A DNA stretch of 31,317 nt from Clostridia bacterium (GCA_900767195.1 CAAFYG010000047.1:1-31317); one strand, 5' to 3'; positions 8,536-16,770 are shown, numbered from the stretch's first letter. Notes: generated by a model from the letters alone, not told the origin. Made by a program: numbers and translations.

Positions 8536-10608
8536 ATGAAACATAAAAAACTGATTAGGCGTGTTTCCCTGTTTCTCGGTGCGGCAACTTTGTGTTTGTC
8601 GTTTACGGCGTGCAAGAACGGCGGCGCGGGAAATTCCGGAAACGGTCTTGACGAAAACGAAAAAAAACACGTTATCGCGGAAGTGGAAAATCATAATGCG
8701 AACGCCGCGGTGCGCCCGTCGTTCGCCGATACGAACGTTTTTCTGTTCGCAAACGGCACTTCGGAATACACCGTGGTGATCCCTGCCGACGCAAGCGTTT
8801 CCGTTACGTTCGCAGCGCAGGAACTTGCGCAGTATTTCAAGCAGGCAACGGGCTTCGAATTGCCCATGAAAAAAGAAAACGAAGTGGAAAATTTCGCTTC
8901 GGGCGGAAAGTATATTCTGCTCGGCAGAACGAACGCGCTCGCGGCTTCCGGAATTATGGAAGCGGGCGAAAAAGTCAAATCGGACGGCTACAAAATCGTA
9001 AGAAAAGACGAAAGCGTGTATATCTGCGGCGCGAACGATAAAGGCACGAATTACGGCGTGTACGAATTTTTGTGGTATGAAGTCGGGTTTGAAGCGTATT
9101 CGGCGGACGAAGTGTACACGGATACATGCGAAACGGTGGTTTTAAAAGATTTCAACTATACCGATAACCCTGATTTCGGCGCGCGTATGATGGACGGAAT
9201 TCTGCAATCCGATACATACACGGCGAATTTATATCGCATCACGAACGTAGACGAAAAAAGCGCGAAATACGATTACGGGCAGAGCAAAGATTGGCTGTAC
9301 ACGAACAATCACGCGTTGCCGCGTTGGATCCCTGCATCAAAATACAATACGAAACCCGTAGAACCCGCCGCAGACGCTTCGGAAGAAGAAAAAGCGGAAT
9401 ACGAAGAAAAGCTCAAAAACTATCACCCCGAATGGTTTGTCGGCGGCGGAGAAGCTCAACGATGCTTAACTGCGGCAGGCATCGCGGAAGAAACGGCGAA
9501 AAATATCATAGAACGACTGAAAATAAATTCCGACGCTTATAAAGTTGATCTTTCTCAGGGCGACGGCACAACTTGGTGCGGGTGCGATAATTGCGTTGCG
9601 GAACGCAAGCTTTACCGCACGAGCGGATATTACGTGCGCTTTGCTAATAAAGTGATTCAACTCGTGGAAGCGTGGCGCGCGGAAAATCAGCCTGATCGCA
9701 ACCTGATTTATTCGATGTTCGCCTACCGCGCCACAAGCGAGCCTCCCGTGGAAAAAAATGCCGACGGCACGTATAAAATTCTGGACGAAAGCTGCCGCCC
9801 TCACGTAAAATTATATGTAAAATTTGCGCCGATCACTTATTGCTATTATCACAGTTTCGAAGATCCGAACTGCGCAATGAACACGGTGTTCAACGAAGAA
9901 GTGAAAGGCTGGGAATCGATCACCGATCGCTTTATGCTCTGGGATTATTCCGCGAATTACAGAAAATATCTGTTTTTCTTTTACGATTTCGAAACGTACA
10001 AAGATAACTACGCGCTTTATAAAAGAATCGGCGTAGACGATATGTTCCGCGAATACAACAGCGGCGGCAATCTCACGCCGTTCACGTACCTGAAAACCTA
10101 CATCAACGGAAAATTGATGTGGAACGTAGATTACAACGTGGAAGAGCTTATCGACGATTTCTTTACAAATTATTATAAATACGTTGCGCCCGAAGTACGC
10201 GAAGTATTCGATATGATCCGCTCGAATTTAAAAACGGTTGACGAGCGCGAAGACGAAAACGGCAAGAAGCACAATCTGCACTACACCGTGTATTCGCTCA
10301 CGAATTCGAAACCCGACGTATTCCCGCGCCGTCTTGTAGACCGCGCCGACGAATTATTGAATCGCGCGCTTGAAAAATGCGAAAATATGAGCGATAAGAT
10401 AACGGGCGAAAAACTGTATAAAAGGGTACTGATGGAACGTACCTGCATCCGCTATCTGATGATTGATAATTATAACGCTTACGGCTACGCTCTGAATAAT
10501 TTCGAAAGTTTCGTTCGTGCGTTTCAGAAGGATGTCAACACGCTCGGCGTTACCTTCGTATCGGAAGGCGGTTCGATGAGCGCCTGGATCAATTCGCTGT
10601 TGAAATAA
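8536..10608 (+). CDS. DUF4838-domain lipoprotein, probable glycan-active protein
   Basis: 690 aa with a lipobox FTAC (Cys 26) after a basic/hydrophobic leader, so surface-tethered. Residues ~70-200 match the N-terminal domain found before GH20/GH67-type catalytic barrels (AAQELAQYFKQATG ... YILLGRTNA ... NDKGTNYGVYEFL). Residues ~300-570 show the DUF4838 signature, including SQGDGTTWCGCDNC and a following barrel-like region. DUF4838 proteins sit in polysaccharide-degradation loci of Bacteroidetes and Firmicutes, but their reaction is not established to my knowledge. AGGGGGAG before ATG 8536 supports the start, 13 bases after the previous stop. It may trim or bind the same amino-sugar glycan that the downstream GH20 attacks (inference). 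Confidence 0.8.
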   Translation: MKHKKLIRRVSLFLGAATLCLSFTACKNGGAGNSGNGLDENEKKHVIAEVENHNANAAVRPSFADTNVFLFANGTSEYTVVIPADASVSVTFAAQELAQYFKQATGFELPMKKENEVENFASGGKYILLGRTNALAASGIMEAGEKVKSDGYKIVRKDESVYICGANDKGTNYGVYEFLWYEVGFEAYSADEVYTDTCETVVLKDFNYTDNPDFGARMMDGILQSDTYTANLYRITNVDEKSAKYDYGQSKDWLYTNNHALPRWIPASKYNTKPVEPAADASEEEKAEYEEKLKNYHPEWFVGGGEAQRCLTAAGIAEETAKNIIERLKINSDAYKVDLSQGDGTTWCGCDNCVAERKLYRTSGYYVRFANKVIQLVEAWRAENQPDRNLIYSMFAYRATSEPPVEKNADGTYKILDESCRPHVKLYVKFAPITYCYYHSFEDPNCAMNTVFNEEVKGWESITDRFMLWDYSANYRKYLFFFYDFETYKDNYALYKRIGVDDMFREYNSGGNLTPFTYLKTYINGKLMWNVDYNVEELIDDFFTNYYKYVAPEVREVFDMIRSNLKTVDEREDENGKKHNLHYTVYSLTNSKPDVFPRRLVDRADELLNRALEKCENMSDKITGEKLYKRVLMERTCIRYLMIDNYNAYGYALNNFESFVRAFQKDVNTLGVTFVSEGGSMSAWINSLLK

Positions 10609-10641
10609 GGCGGCGAAAAGGACAATCAAGGGACAATAACG

Positions 10642-12498
10642 ATGAAAAATTTACTTAACGCAGAATTTTTGAAAAAAGAAGTTTTCCGTGAAATCGGCTA
10701 CGAATATCCCGAAACGGCAAAATTAGTCAAAGCCGAAGAATTTTCGATCGAGCTTGCAAAAAGCGGCGAAATCACGGTGAATTATCGCGGCGAACGCGAT
10801 ATATTCCGCGCAGCGTTGTTATTGAAAAGCGGCGCGCTCGGCGGCGCGGAAGCAAATAAAAAGCAGGGCGCGCGGGTGTACCGCGAAAAATGTTTCGCCG
10901 AAGACCTGTGCTTTATGGCGGATTGTTCGCGAAACGCAGTACTGAGCGTGGAAACGGTGAAAAAGCTGTTGAGAAATCTTGCGGCGCTCGGCTACAACGC
11001 GCTGATGCTGTACACGGAAGATACATACGAAGTGGATGACGAGCCGTTGTTCGGGTACTTGCGCGGCAGATACACGAAAGCGGAAATGAAAGAAATGGAC
11101 GCTTACGCGCGGGAAATCGGCATGGAACTCATTCCCTGTATACAAACGCTCGCACATATTTCCCGCATCAAACGCTACCACGAATACGAAACGCATTTCG
11201 ATTGCGCGGATATTCTTTTAATCGGCGACGAGCGTGTGTATACGCTGATCGAAAACATTTTTAAAACGCTTGCGGAATGTTTCACTACCCGCCGCGTAAA
11301 TATCGGAATGGACGAAGCCGCGCTTGTGGGCATGGGGCAGTATCTGAATAATCACGGCTACCGCGATAAATTCGAAGTACTCACCGAACACCTTTCGCGC
11401 GTGGCGAAAATTGCCGCAAAGTACGGTTTTTCCGCCGTGATGTGGAGCGATATGTTTTATCACATTGCTTTCCGCCGCGCCGATTGTCTGGATAAAGACG
11501 GCAATTCGTTTATCCCGCGCGACGTGATCGGGAAGATTCCCGAAAACGTTTCCGCGTGCTACTGGGATTATTATCAGACGGAGAAAAAGGGGTACGACGG
11601 AATGTTCCGTCTGCACGAAAATTTCAAAGATCTGTGGTTTGCGGGCGGCGCGTGGAAGTGGATCGGGCTGATTCCTTCCAACGGTTTTTCGATGACGGCT
11701 ACGGAAGCTGCGCTTGCGAGCGCGAAAGAACACGGCGTAAAACACCTGATCGATACGGCGTGGGGCGACGACGGCGGCTCGGCTTCGGTATTTTCGGTAT
11801 TGCCCGCCGCGGCGCATTTCGCCTACACGGCATACGGGTTGAATACGTCCGCATTAAAACGCGATTTCTGCGCGCTTACGGGGTATCAATTCGATACGTT
11901 TTTAAAAATCGAAGCGCCCGATACGTTTCTCGGCAAGTATTTCGGCGACCGCTCGAATCTTTGCAAACTTTCGCTGTATAACGACGTGTTTTCGGGACAA
12001 TTCGATCCCGAAATTCACGCGGAAGACAAAGCATATTTCAAAAAAGCCGTGCCGATCGTAAAGCGCGCGGGCAAGGGGCAGTACGCCTATATTTTCGAAA
12101 GCGTGGCGGCGTTGTCAGACGTGATCTCGGTGAAATATGATATGGGTATCCGACTGCGCGAAGCGTACAAGCGCGGCGATAAAGAAGAACTCAAAAAAAT
12201 CGCGGACGAAATGCTCGTACTCAAAAAGAAGTTGCGCGCGTTTATCAAAGTGTTCAGAAAGCAATGGCTTGCCGAAAATAAGCCGTATGGGTTCGACGTG
12301 CAGGAATACCGTCTCGGCGGGTTGCTCGAACGCATCGATGGTTGCCGCGAACGGTTGCTTGATTATACGAGCGGCAAAATCGCGGAAATTCCCGAGCTTA
12401 CAGACGAGCTTTTTGCGAATATCTTTCTGGGCAAACGCGGCGAAGGACGGTTTGCGTACAACAGTTATAATCTCACCGCTTCGGTGAATTATTTCTGA
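10642..12498 (+). CDS. GH20 beta-N-acetylhexosaminidase, cytoplasmic
   Basis: 618 aa without signal peptide, so it acts on imported oligosaccharide. Residues ~1-85 form the non-catalytic N-terminal domain common to GH20 and residues ~90-400 the TIM barrel. The barrel includes GYNALMLYTEDTYE, CIQTLAHISRIKRY and the catalytic Asp-Glu pair in VNIGMDEA (D224, E225), which in GH20 supports substrate-assisted hydrolysis of terminal GlcNAc or GalNAc. A helical C-terminal domain follows, giving a length like the cytoplasmic GcnA-type enzymes (about 620 aa). It starts 33 bases after the DUF4838 gene and is followed by the GH31 gene. Whether the sugar is gluco- or galacto-configured cannot be told from the sequence. 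Confidence 0.85.
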   Translation: MKNLLNAEFLKKEVFREIGYEYPETAKLVKAEEFSIELAKSGEITVNYRGERDIFRAALLLKSGALGGAEANKKQGARVYREKCFAEDLCFMADCSRNAVLSVETVKKLLRNLAALGYNALMLYTEDTYEVDDEPLFGYLRGRYTKAEMKEMDAYAREIGMELIPCIQTLAHISRIKRYHEYETHFDCADILLIGDERVYTLIENIFKTLAECFTTRRVNIGMDEAALVGMGQYLNNHGYRDKFEVLTEHLSRVAKIAAKYGFSAVMWSDMFYHIAFRRADCLDKDGNSFIPRDVIGKIPENVSACYWDYYQTEKKGYDGMFRLHENFKDLWFAGGAWKWIGLIPSNGFSMTATEAALASAKEHGVKHLIDTAWGDDGGSASVFSVLPAAAHFAYTAYGLNTSALKRDFCALTGYQFDTFLKIEAPDTFLGKYFGDRSNLCKLSLYNDVFSGQFDPEIHAEDKAYFKKAVPIVKRAGKGQYAYIFESVAALSDVISVKYDMGIRLREAYKRGDKEELKKIADEMLVLKKKLRAFIKVFRKQWLAENKPYGFDVQEYRLGGLLERIDGCRERLLDYTSGKIAEIPELTDELFANIFLGKRGEGRFAYNSYNLTASVNYF

Positions 12499-12510
12499 TA
12501 AAAGTTGATG

Positions 12511-12534
12511 GCGTTGCGCCGCAGACGGCAACGC
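12511..12534 (+). other. Intercistronic hairpin between GH20 and GH31 genes
   Basis: GCGTTGC and GCAACGC form a 7-bp GC-rich stem around a 10-base loop in the 54-base gap. There is no T-run after it, so it is more likely an mRNA-stability or processing element than a terminator. Confidence 0.35.
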
Positions 12535-12552
12535 GTTATAAGGAAAGTCGGA

Positions 12553-14097
12553 ATGTCGGAATTAGAAATTCAGATTAAAGAAAACGAATATTGGTGGGGC
12601 GGCGCGGTGGCGGACGGGCTGAAAATGCCGCTTTCGAAAAACAGCGCGTATTGCCGCGATTGCACCGTAAACCACACCGCGAATCAATTCAACGGCGTGT
12701 TTGTCAGCTCGGCAGGGCGGTATATAAGCTTTAACGGCGGCGCGAAAATCGAAGCGAAAGACGGGATTTTGAAAATTTCGGGCGTGGACGGAGAAATTTG
12801 TTTTTCCGATTCGCACAAAACGCTTCGCGGCGCGGTGCGGGCGGCGGCGGAAATGTTTTTCAAACCGCCGAAAAACCGCTTGAAGCGCGGGTATCTCACA
12901 GAGCCGCAGTTTTGCACGTGGTCGGAAATGCTCACGCACGTAACGGGCGAGAAACTTGTGGCATACGCGCAAAATATACGCGAAATGGGGCTGAGCGGCG
13001 AGCTGATCATCATCGACGACGGCTGGTCGAAAGATTACGGCGACTGGCGGTTCGACGAGAAAAAGTTTCCCGATCCGCAAGGCGCGTTAAACGCCGTGCG
13101 TGCGCTCGGCTTCGATATCGCGCTGTGGGTGGTGCCGTTTGTGAATAAAGGTGCGCCCGATTATCGCGATCTGGAAGAAAACGGCGCGTTCGCGCATAAA
13201 AAGGGCGGCGAAACGGCGGAAATCGAGTGGTGGAACGGCAAGAGCGCAATGCTCGATTTTTCGTCGGCGTATGCCGTGGCGTGGTTTAAGCGCGTGCTTT
13301 GTGATTTGCAGAAGAAGTACGGCGTGGTCGGGTTTAAATTCGATGCAGGCGGCTCGAATTATTTTGCCGATTTGAAAACGGGCGAATGGCTTTCGGAAAT
13401 TTCGCCCGCGAAACAATGTTTGCTTTGGTCGGAATTTGTAGCCGATTTTTCGTATTCGGAACTTCGGGAATGTCAGAATTGCGGCGCGGAAGGTATCGTG
13501 CAGAGATTATCTGATAAACGCGCCAACTGGGGCTCCGACGGACTGAACGCGTTGATTCCGAATATATTACAGGCGGGACTTTGCGGCTACTATTATTGCT
13601 GTGCGGATATGATCGGTGGTGGGCAGATTGCCGATTACGAAAATATGAAGGAATTCGATCTTGAATTTTACAAGCGATCGGCGCAATGCGCGTCGCTGTT
13701 TCCCGTTACGCAGTTTTCGTATGCCTTCTGGAATTTGTCGCCCGAGCTGAAAAAGGTGGCGAAAGCGCTTTGCGATACGCGTGAAAGGTATAAAGACTAT
13801 TTCGAATTGTTGATCGACGAAGCACAGAAAAAACGCGAGCCTATCGTGCGCGCGCTTGAATACGAATTTCCGAAGCAGGGCTTGCACGGCGTGCGCGATT
13901 CGTTTCTGCTCGGCGATAAACTTCTTGTATCGCCCGTAACGGAAAAGGGCGCAAGAGAGAAAAACGTGAACTTTCCCGCGGGATACAATTGGAAAGACGT
14001 AAATACAAGCGTTATTTATCAGGGCGGCATCGCGGCAACTGTACCTGCCGACGAAGAGACATTGCCGATTTTCGAAAGAATTGGAATAGTGATCTAG
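12553..14097 (+). CDS. GH31 glycoside hydrolase, MYORG-like subgroup
   Basis: 514 aa from ATG 12553, which has AGGAAAG five bases upstream; an in-frame ATG at 12505 gives an Arg-rich extension across a hairpin and is less likely. GH31 marks: IIIDDGW (residues ~153-158), the nucleophile Asp in FKFDAGG (D264), and the acid/base Asp in WGSDGLNALIP (D329), followed by ADMIGGGQIADYEN. That last pattern resembles the MYORG branch of GH31 more than the classical alpha-glucosidase branch. MYORG itself has been reported as an alpha-galactosidase, so alpha-galactosidase or another retaining alpha-glycosidase activity is possible. No signal peptide: cytoplasmic, last gene of the cluster. No strong terminator follows immediately. 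Confidence 0.82.
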   Translation: MSELEIQIKENEYWWGGAVADGLKMPLSKNSAYCRDCTVNHTANQFNGVFVSSAGRYISFNGGAKIEAKDGILKISGVDGEICFSDSHKTLRGAVRAAAEMFFKPPKNRLKRGYLTEPQFCTWSEMLTHVTGEKLVAYAQNIREMGLSGELIIIDDGWSKDYGDWRFDEKKFPDPQGALNAVRALGFDIALWVVPFVNKGAPDYRDLEENGAFAHKKGGETAEIEWWNGKSAMLDFSSAYAVAWFKRVLCDLQKKYGVVGFKFDAGGSNYFADLKTGEWLSEISPAKQCLLWSEFVADFSYSELRECQNCGAEGIVQRLSDKRANWGSDGLNALIPNILQAGLCGYYYCCADMIGGGQIADYENMKEFDLEFYKRSAQCASLFPVTQFSYAFWNLSPELKKVAKALCDTRERYKDYFELLIDEAQKKREPIVRALEYEFPKQGLHGVRDSFLLGDKLLVSPVTEKGAREKNVNFPAGYNWKDVNTSVIYQGGIAATVPADEETLPIFERIGIVI

Positions 14098-14335
14098 AAA
14101 AATATGAATGGAGATGTAGAAAAATATTTTGATCGTTACGTTTCAAATACGTTGGCAGGTATAGGGAATCAAAGTTTTTTTTGATTCTTGCGGCAGAAGA
14201 ATACGTTATATAGTTTATAAAGTATTTAAATTCTAAAAATTTGGTTATTCGTTTTAATTTTCAAATATAATCGACAGCACTTATGCAGACGGCATCGCGC
14301 TCTCGGCGGCGCAGTAACGTACATTTTAAAATACA

Positions 14336-14542
14336 TTGAAAAGTCGGGGGGAAAAGATTATATATTCGCGAGATTTGCTGCAGTTTTTTATAGGCGATAT
14401 TATGGAAAACGACATAGCAAATCCGATAGGGATAGAGGGTCAGAAAATGCTGTTGTACGACGATTTCGACTTATACGACGACGGCTGCTATATCGGCAAG
14501 ACTACGCCGGAAAATATTAAGCTTATGCCGAAATGCAATTAA
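14336..14542 (+). CDS. Small ORF of unknown function, possibly a remnant
   Basis: 68 codons from ATG 14336; an internal ATG at 14402 (MENDIANPIG) would give 46 residues. The C-terminal part is acidic with aromatic residues (LLYDDFDLYDDGCYIG). No clear ribosome-binding site precedes either ATG, and no domain is recognised. It lies in a region of visible gene decay, so it may be the tail of a lost gene. Confidence 0.25.
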   Translation: MKSRGEKIIYSRDLLQFFIGDIMENDIANPIGIEGQKMLLYDDFDLYDDGCYIGKTTPENIKLMPKCN

Positions 14543-14711
14543 GGGATTTCAGATAAAGCGGTGCGTCGCGTGGTGCTAGATAATTACGTTTTGTATTATT
14601 GGATAATCAGATATACAGCATAAATAAGAATAATCACTATCAAAGTAGCTAAAAAAGAAATTAAAAGACCTATTCTAACTTTCTTAATTGTAATGATATA
14701 AGGAGAACGAG

Positions 14712-14853
14712 ATGTAAAAAATCATCGAAATTGTAAGTATTATTCATCAAACTTGAAGTTTTTGATTACGAAGAGTATAAGAAAAGCGGGTTTAAGATAC
14801 GTAAACTCGGCGATTACTCGCTCACGCTCGATTTTGATAAAAAGCTGGAGTAG
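14712..14853 (+). pseudogene. Decayed small gene: start codon followed at once by a stop
   Basis: AGGAG (14701-14705) sits six bases before ATG 14712, an ideal start, but codon 2 is TAA followed by AAA ATC ATC GAA ATT. A lysine codon changed to TAA would explain it. After a frame change near 14740 a coding-like stretch continues (FIKLEVFDYEEYKKSGFKIR ... DFDKKLE, then stop at 14851-14853). A strong terminator follows 50 bases later, as expected for the end of a former gene. Product unknown. Confidence 0.45.
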
Positions 14854-14902
14854 ACGATGGCGGATATTTTGTTTTGCGTAGATAAACAGTTTAATAGAGC
14901 GG

Positions 14903-14952
14903 TACTAAAAGCGGTAGAATTAGTGTTCTATCGCTTTTTAGTATATTTTTTT
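14903..14952 (+). terminator. Strong Rho-independent terminator
   Basis: TACTAAAAGCGGTAGAA (14903-14919) pairs with TTCTATCGCTTTTTAGTA (14926-14943) with one bulged base and one G-U pair, loop of six, followed by TATTTTTTT. It closes the decayed gene before it and may also stop read-through from the GH31 operon. Confidence 0.8.
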
Positions 14953-15071
14953 GAAGCCGTAGCCGTATTTATTATAAAGCTCAAATTGCGAGAAATAGAG
15001 GAGACATTTAAGTCCCCAAAGGGTGGGAAAAATGTCAGCTTTCCGTAAAAATTGTTGCATAGATATTCATT

Positions 15072-15121
15072 AAAAAGCAAAAAAATCACGAAATCTTACA
15101 TATTTATGCAAGATTTCGTGA
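15072..15121 (-). terminator. Terminator of the original tRNA-Leu gene, now at the far island end
   Basis: On the minus strand, TCACGAAATCTT pairs perfectly with AAGATTTCGTGA (arms 15086-15097 and 15110-15121, loop 12), then TTTTTTTGCTTTTTA. It starts four bases downstream of the 3' end of the tRNA-Leu fragment at 15126 and on the same strand, as for a tRNA gene terminator. Confidence 0.75.
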
Positions 15122-15125
15122 ATTA

Positions 15126-15180
15126 TGGTGCCGCTGACCGGACTTGAACCGGTACGTTCTTTCGAACTCGGGATTTTAAG
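15126..15180 (-). repeat. 3' fragment of tRNA-Leu: distal attachment site of the island
   Basis: Bases 15126-15167 are identical to 30148-30189 of the intact tRNA-Leu gene (CCA end, acceptor strand, T-arm, most of the long variable arm). Two mismatches follow (15168-15169), then 11 more identical bases to 15180, after which similarity stops in the anticodon stem region. The 5' half of a tRNA is missing, so it cannot be functional. Same orientation as the intact copy, so the two are direct repeats. The 42 identical bases bound the crossover zone; the mismatches suggest the interior side came from the element. Confidence 0.88.
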
Positions 15181-15198
15181 GCGAATCACGCTATTTTC

Positions 15199-15900
15199 AT
15201 GTCAATGTTAAAGCTTAACAAAAAACGCAAGAATGAAAGATTTTGCTATAAAAATTGCTTAAAAACAGCCAAAATCTCCATAAAATCCGCAAATCGCATT
15301 TTGCGCACAACTTCACAATATAACGTAAAAAACAAGCAAGTACCCAAAAGTTCCCAAAATAAGTTTAGCTGTATATGTTTCGCAAAATTTAAAAAATATC
15401 AATTTTGCGAAACAAGCCACCTTGCGATATCGATGATACATGCCGGTATTTATTGCGGTTTTACTTCTAATAATCAACTTGAAAAATATGCAAAATCGCT
15501 TAAACAGATTGCAGAGACCGAACGGAAAAATTGGTACTTGTTTTTACTGTACCCGACTTCAATTATAAGAATTCACAAAAACATCAAAAATAACAATCAA
15601 GTAAATGTTAAAATAATTACATACGAAGCTTTAATTAAGGATTGGGAAACTATTAAAATCATGCGTCAGACGATGGGGATTTCGCGGGCCGACGTTGCGG
15701 GAGAAACTTTAAGGCGAAAAAAATACGCAGATAATTCCGGTAACTACGGAAGAATATGGTTGTTGAAGGCAAAGAAACAGTTTAACAGTCGGTTTGATAA
15801 GTTGAAGCTTATTTCGGCTTTGAGCCTTTGCTATCGCGGAAGGATGCGCTCGCGAGGTATCCGGCTGTTCATCAGTATTCTATTCGTATATCGTGGTTGA
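15199..15900 (+). CDS. Hypothetical ORF, possible PD-(D/E)XK nuclease remnant
   Basis: 233 codons, but only about 15433-15800 reads like protein. No ribosome-binding site is seen before ATG 15199; the in-frame ATG 15433 also lacks one. The stretch QLEKYAKSLK ... KNWYLFLLYP ... KIITYEALIKDWE resembles the distal part of PD-(D/E)XK nuclease family proteins found near mobile elements; the catalytic Asp and E-x-K motifs are not visible, so it would be a C-terminal fragment. The first 60 codons cover repeat-rich end DNA of the island, and the last codons overlap the convergent lacI-type gene by 29 bases. May not be a functional gene. Confidence 0.3.
   Translation: MSMLKLNKKRKNERFCYKNCLKTAKISIKSANRILRTTSQYNVKNKQVPKSSQNKFSCICFAKFKKYQFCETSHLAISMIHAGIYCGFTSNNQLEKYAKSLKQIAETERKNWYLFLLYPTSIIRIHKNIKNNNQVNVKIITYEALIKDWETIKIMRQTMGISRADVAGETLRRKKYADNSGNYGRIWLLKAKKQFNSRFDKLKLISALSLCYRGRMRSRGIRLFISILFVYRG
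15288..15414. repeat. Cluster of CGCAAA/TTTGCG inverted repeats at the island end
   Basis: CGCAAA-6-TTTGCG lies at 15288-15305. A longer perfect palindrome, TGTTTCGCAAAATT (15376-15389) and AATTTTGCGAAACA (15401-15414) with an 11-base gap, follows. The same core occurs four times within 130 bases of the attachment site. It could be a binding site for a recombinase or accessory protein, or a transcription stop (no T-run follows). Confidence 0.5.
15343..15359 (+). repeat. Short direct repeat, left copy (possible arm-type site)
   Basis: CCCAAAAGTTCCCAA matches 14 of 15 bases with 30085-30099, in the same orientation. Both copies lie just inside the two island ends, where tyrosine recombinases of integrative elements usually have arm-binding sites. 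Confidence 0.4.
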
Positions 15901-16723
15901 CGATATTGCGCTCGATGGCATCGAACATTGCCTGTACAACCGTTTCGGCTTTCTTTAATGAATTCAACTCGAAAAAAGAACGGACAGGTAAATTTTCGCT
16001 TTGAGAAACGGAAACGGGCAGCACCTGAGGCGTAAGCGTCATTGCGGTAAGCGTCAGGTAATCGCCCATGGCGATAAACGGAGCTGGATGAGTTTTTACG
16101 GCGTTTTGCACGGATTCAAAATTTTGGCAGAAACAAATATTATTTCCGAAAATCTGGCAGAGATAGTTTTTATATTTTTCATTTTTCACTTCGATATGTA
16201 AAAAAGTATATTGAGCCAAGTCTGCCACTTTTTTCAACAAAAGAGAATAATCGTTGTAAATCTGAAAAAACAGGTAGTGATCAACGATCATATCTGTGCA
16301 AACGATAGGAAGGAGGCAATTGTCGCTTAGTTGCAGAAATTGCTCCTGCGTGAGGTCGATGCAGACGATTCCGTCGATGTTCGGTTGTTGCTCCGTGCTG
16401 CATTCGGATAAGGAAGGAAGAATGGTTGTTTTATAACCTTTATCGGCAAAAACGCTTATTAAGTCTTTGATGAAACGGATATGAAAAAAATCAAAAAAGG
16501 AAAAGTTTCCGGATAAAATGCCGATGTTATGGCTTTTTCCCGTTGTCAGAAGTTTTGCTGCATAAGAAGGCGTAAATTGAAGAAGGTTGGCGATCTGTAA
16601 GACTTTTTTCCTTGTTTTTGCGGAAATTTTTTGATCGAAGCGGTTATTTAAAACATACGAAACCGTAGCGATCGACACCCCTGCCTCCCGCGCAACATCC
16701 CGGATTGTTATTTTCTTATCCAT
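15872..16723 (-). CDS. LacI-family transcriptional regulator
   Basis: 283 aa. Residues 5-27 (ITIRDVAREAGVSIATVSYVLNN) are the LacI helix-turn-helix, followed by a hinge region with FTPSYAAKLL at about 52-61. The remainder is a weak periplasmic-binding-like effector domain (NIGILSGNFSFF ... DGIVCIDLTQEQF). It is shorter than the usual 330-340 residues, so the effector domain is reduced. GAGGT eight bases before the ATG supports the start. It is divergent from the maltodextrin operon with a 276-base gap that contains both promoters and a candidate operator, so it most likely controls that operon in response to a maltodextrin. Confidence 0.87.
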   Translation of the reverse strand: MDKKITIRDVAREAGVSIATVSYVLNNRFDQKISAKTRKKVLQIANLLQFTPSYAAKLLTTGKSHNIGILSGNFSFFDFFHIRFIKDLISVFADKGYKTTILPSLSECSTEQQPNIDGIVCIDLTQEQFLQLSDNCLLPIVCTDMIVDHYLFFQIYNDYSLLLKKVADLAQYTFLHIEVKNEKYKNYLCQIFGNNICFCQNFESVQNAVKTHPAPFIAMGDYLTLTAMTLTPQVLPVSVSQSENLPVRSFFELNSLKKAETVVQAMFDAIERNIVNHDIRIEY

Positions 16724-16770
16724 ATAGTTTTACCTCAAAATTTGATTCGGAAATTATATAATCTGAAAAT

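Larger units (their letters stand above)
14098..15071. other. Decayed intergenic zone between operon and island
   Basis: About 1 kb, visibly more AT-rich than the operon before it. It holds a weak hairpin (14166-14187, GAATCAAA/TTTGATTC, no T-run after it), a small ORF (14336-14542), a pseudogene (14712-14853) and a strong terminator (14903-14952). The stretch 14543-14700 contains nothing I can recognise. Confidence 0.6.

Noticed and set aside
14166..14187. Hairpin GAATCAAA/TTTGATTC as operon terminator after GH31
   Set aside because: The stem is short and AT-rich, and no T-run follows; the first convincing terminator is at 14903-14952.
14857..15048. 63-codon ORF
   Set aside because: It runs straight through the strong terminator hairpin at 14903-14952 and has no ribosome-binding site.
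15126..15180. A second functional tRNA-Leu
   Set aside because: Only the 3' half is present; acceptor 5' strand, D-arm and most of the anticodon arm are missing.
15800..15900. End of the plus-strand hypothetical ORF as real coding sequence
   Set aside because: It overlaps the tail of the convergent LacI gene and shows no protein-like pattern there.
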